Shown: one piece after another, positions 62,761 through 64,000 of the stretch
Layout: every line of letters begins with the position of its first letter
How positions within the stretch are numbered: position 1 is the stretch's first letter
Source of the DNA: Flavobacterium sp. DG2-3
GTDB lineage: Bacteria > Bacteroidota > Bacteroidia > Flavobacteriales > Flavobacteriaceae
Direction: 5' to 3'
DNA: 64,000 nt
NCBI RefSeq assembly: GCF_030730925.1
Contig: NZ_JAVAMB010000001.1
Span: 866,085 to 930,084, forward strand
Made by a program: the position numbers and the translations under genes
The notes under the pieces: model-generated
What the model was told of the DNA's origin: nothing
The model's input: only the letters and a program-made list of their open reading frames with translations
Database searches by the model: none

Positions 62761-62795
62761 ATTAAAAAATTATTAAATTTTATTTCTAAAAACCC

Positions 62796-62825
62796 TTGCA
62801 GAATCCAGTTTCTGTTGTATTTTTG
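62796..62825 (+). promoter_or_regulatory. Promoter of tRNA-Asp 2
   Basis: TTG (62796-62798), 19 bases, TATTTTTG (62818-62825). The sequence between resembles that of tRNA-Asp 1, so the promoter was duplicated along with the gene. Confidence 0.85.
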
Positions 62826-62843
62826 CACTCACAATACAAGCAG

Positions 62844-62917
62844 GGTTTGGTAGTTCAGTTGGTTAGAATACATGCCTGTCACGCATGGGGTCGCGGGTTC
62901 GAGTCCCGTCCAGACCG
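62844..62917 (+). tRNA. tRNA-Asp (GTC), second copy
   Basis: Identical to the copy at 62175-62248; CCA is not encoded. Confidence 0.98.
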
Positions 62918-62928
62918 CTTAGTTTTTT

Positions 62929-62963
62929 AAAAATGCCTTTCGAAAGAAAGGCATTTTTTTTTG
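62929..62963 (+). terminator. Terminator after tRNA-Asp 2
   Basis: ATGCCTTTC (62933-62941) pairs with GAAAGGCAT (62946-62954), then eight or more T. Confidence 0.9.
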
Positions 62964-62985
62964 TTTATACTTAAAGCTTACTATT

Positions 62986-63231
62986 ATGTTTTACGTTTAT
63001 ATTATTTATTCAAAAACTTTTGATGTCTACTATAAAGGCTTTAGTGAAAACGTAGATCAAAGATTGATATATCATAATGAAAATAGAAGTAAATATACGG
63101 CTAATAAAGGCCCTTGGGAATTAGTTTATTTAAAAGGTTTTGAAACTAAAAGAGAAGCTTTAATTGAAGAATTACGGTTGAAAAAATTGAATCGTAAATC
63201 AATTGAAGCTCTGATTCAAGACAGAAAATAA
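62986..63231 (+). CDS. GIY-YIG nuclease family protein
   Basis: 81 residues, the short UvrC-N/YhbQ-like form: FYVYIIYSKTFDVYYKGFSE carries the GIY-YIG strand pair (here VYI...YYKG), HNENRSKYTANKGPWELVYL follows, and the Glu of the active site is in KREALIEELRLKKLN. In this lineage such genes are often found in rapidly changing spots. The stop codon falls at the edge of a tRNA-Asp fragment: the gene sits where the 5' half of a third tRNA unit should be. Confidence 0.85.
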   Translation: MFYVYIIYSKTFDVYYKGFSENVDQRLIYHNENRSKYTANKGPWELVYLKGFETKREALIEELRLKKLNRKSIEALIQDRK

Positions 63232-63301
63232 GTTGGTTAGAATACATGCCTGTCATCTCGTCTCTAGACGAGACGGGTTCGAGTCCTCTCGTTTCAAAAC
63301 G
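63232..63301 (+). pseudogene. Chimeric tRNA-Asp remnant
   Basis: 25 bases of D-arm to anticodon (63232-63256) and 12 bases of the T-arm (GGGTTCGAGTCC) match tRNA-Asp exactly. The stretches between and after are replaced by TCTCGTCTCTAGACGAGA and TCTCGTTTCAAAACGAGA, both perfect palindromes. It cannot fold as a tRNA. Confidence 0.75.
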
Positions 63302-63316
63302 AGACTTAAATTTAGA

Positions 63317-63349
63317 AAGTCTTTCCGTTATGGAAAGACTTTTTTTTTG
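63317..63349 (+). terminator. Terminator after the tRNA remnant
   Basis: AGTCTTTCC (63319-63327) pairs with GGAAAGACT (63332-63340), then T-run. It is the counterpart of those after the intact tRNA genes. Confidence 0.85.
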
Positions 63350-63351
63350 GA

Positions 63352-63600
63352 TTTAACCGCAATGAGCGCTATCCCGATAGCTATAGGGAACGCAAAGTTC
63401 GCAAAAGGTTTTTTTAATCTCGCAAAGTCGCAAAGACGCCAAGTTTTTATTTCACGCTCCCGATAGCTATCGGGATTAAAAGATTTAAGCAGACTGCGCA
63501 GATTATTTTAAATTTATAATCTGCGAGAGAAACAGAAAATCCAATAAAAATCTGCTCTAATCTGTAAGATCTGCGTGAAACAAAAATCCTTGTTTTTTTT
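63352..63600. repeat. Mixed intergenic repeats
   Basis: CGCAAAG-family and TTTCACGC / GCGTGAAA modules, two copies of TCCCGATAGCTATCGGGA (63372-63389 with one change; 63458-63475). No gene is supported. Confidence 0.75.
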
Positions 63601-63631
63601 TTGATTTAATCGTAAAGAAAAATTCACATAG

Positions 63632-63733
63632 AACATCAGAACATAGCCCAAGGTTTCAACCTTGGGTACGCAATCAATATCACATTACGCAATCACAATA
63701 CGTTTCCCAAGGTTGAAACCTTGGGCTATGGTT
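63632..63733. repeat. Inverted repeat element CCCAAGGTT, copy 1
   Basis: CATAGCCCAAGGTTTCAACC and its reverse complement flank a 45-bp centre. The first 77 bases recur exactly at 63924-64000. Confidence 0.9.
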
Positions 63734-63759
63734 TTTCTCTCGAAGGAATTCGGAGAATC

Positions 63760-63867
63760 TTGTCATTTCGAACGGAGTGAGAAATCTTTGCGAGAAACTC
63801 TCAAAGATTGGCGATATTCTGTATCGAGCTACTTGCGAAGATTTCTCACTCCGTTCGAAATGACAAA
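63760..63867. repeat. Long inverted repeat (TCATTTCGAACGGAGTGAG variant)
   Basis: Arms of about 35 bp (63760-63794 and 63832-63866). Third full member of the family seen at 10720 and 44847, with a changed core. Confidence 0.9.
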
Positions 63868-63923
63868 AAATGGTGGAAAAATCTTTTTTTGGAATTTAAC
63901 CGCAATGAAATTTTGCACATAAT

Positions 63924-64000
63924 AACATCAGAACATAGCCCAAGGTTTCAACCTTGGGTACGCAATCAATATCACATTACGCAATCACAATACGTTTCCC
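63924..64000. repeat. CCCAAGGTT element, copy 2 (cut by window end)
   Basis: 77 bases identical to 63632-63708. The second arm lies beyond the window. Confidence 0.9.

Noticed and set aside
63233..63466. 77-residue frame after the GIY-YIG gene
   Set aside because: It reads through the tRNA remnant, a terminator and CGCAAAG repeats.
63662..63922. 86-residue frame near the window end
   Set aside because: It runs across two inverted-repeat elements; there is no protein character.

Overview
The window is a low-GC, gene-dense chromosomal segment of a Bacteroidota bacterium, most likely a Flavobacterium. The evidence is the promoter type (TTG, 19 bases, TAnnTTTG, fully matched before leuC, asd and both tRNA-Asp genes), the Bacteroidota-style fusions (MurF-alanine racemase; DnaE with an N-terminal proofreading exonuclease), TonB-dependent receptors with carboxypeptidase-like N-domains, SusC/lipoprotein-style secretion signals, and families of intergenic palindromes. 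No rRNA, CRISPR, prophage or intact insertion sequence was seen.

Layout. 1-4.6 kb: leuC-leuD (leucine synthesis), an AraC-type regulator and an SDR oxidoreductase. 5-9.5 kb: dnaE. 9.7-18.8 kb: envelope genes (beta-barrel protein, Gfo/Idh/MocA oxidoreductase, prolyl oligopeptidase, a TonB receptor with a small HSYEH/CxxC protein upstream, another barrel, a PAP2-like membrane protein). 19-23.8 kb: murF-alr, mscL, a frameshifted gene, asd. 23.9-29.7 kb: an SMI1/KNR4 plus DUF6058-like pair, ferredoxin, Mrp-NifU iron-sulfur genes, an L,D-transpeptidase. 29.7-37.3 kb: an ABC export system (permease, ATPase, HlyD-like adaptor) divergent from an NtrC-type regulator and histidine kinase, with a sigma-54-like promoter before the adaptor. 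37.5-47.5 kb: alkyltransferase-like protein, LysE-type exporter, TrmB, ammonium transporter, small lipoprotein and hypothetical genes, HPF, HNH nuclease, AsmA-like protein. 47.7-52.4 kb: thioredoxin, a LytTR two-component pair, two lipoproteins. 52.7-58.5 kb: a probable metal (zinc) uptake operon. 58.6-62.1 kb: M1 aminopeptidase and a DUF58 protein. 62.1-64 kb: a tRNA-Asp array with decayed members, a GIY-YIG gene and many repeats.

The most interesting system is the 52.7-58.5 kb operon: a 117-residue membrane-anchored HSYEH/CxxC/PP protein, two DUF4625-like lipoproteins, a ZnuD-like TonB receptor and an AztD-like histidine-rich beta-propeller lipoprotein. Two near-identical 15-bp palindromes (TGCAATAMTGTTGCA) overlap the -33 and -7 elements of its promoter, as a Zur/Fur-type repressor site would. 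A second copy of the small protein, of the same length and with the motifs in the same positions, precedes the other TonB receptor at 14.5-17.3 kb, so the pairing is recurrent.

Two other features stand out. The intergenic spaces carry nested palindromes whose outer arms (ACCATATAAGT or GCCACGAATT) enclose exchangeable inner modules. A GC-rich 123-bp element with a tandem copy of its end sits directly before a 77-residue gene at 43.6-43.7 kb and may be a structured leader RNA or a coupled small ORF.
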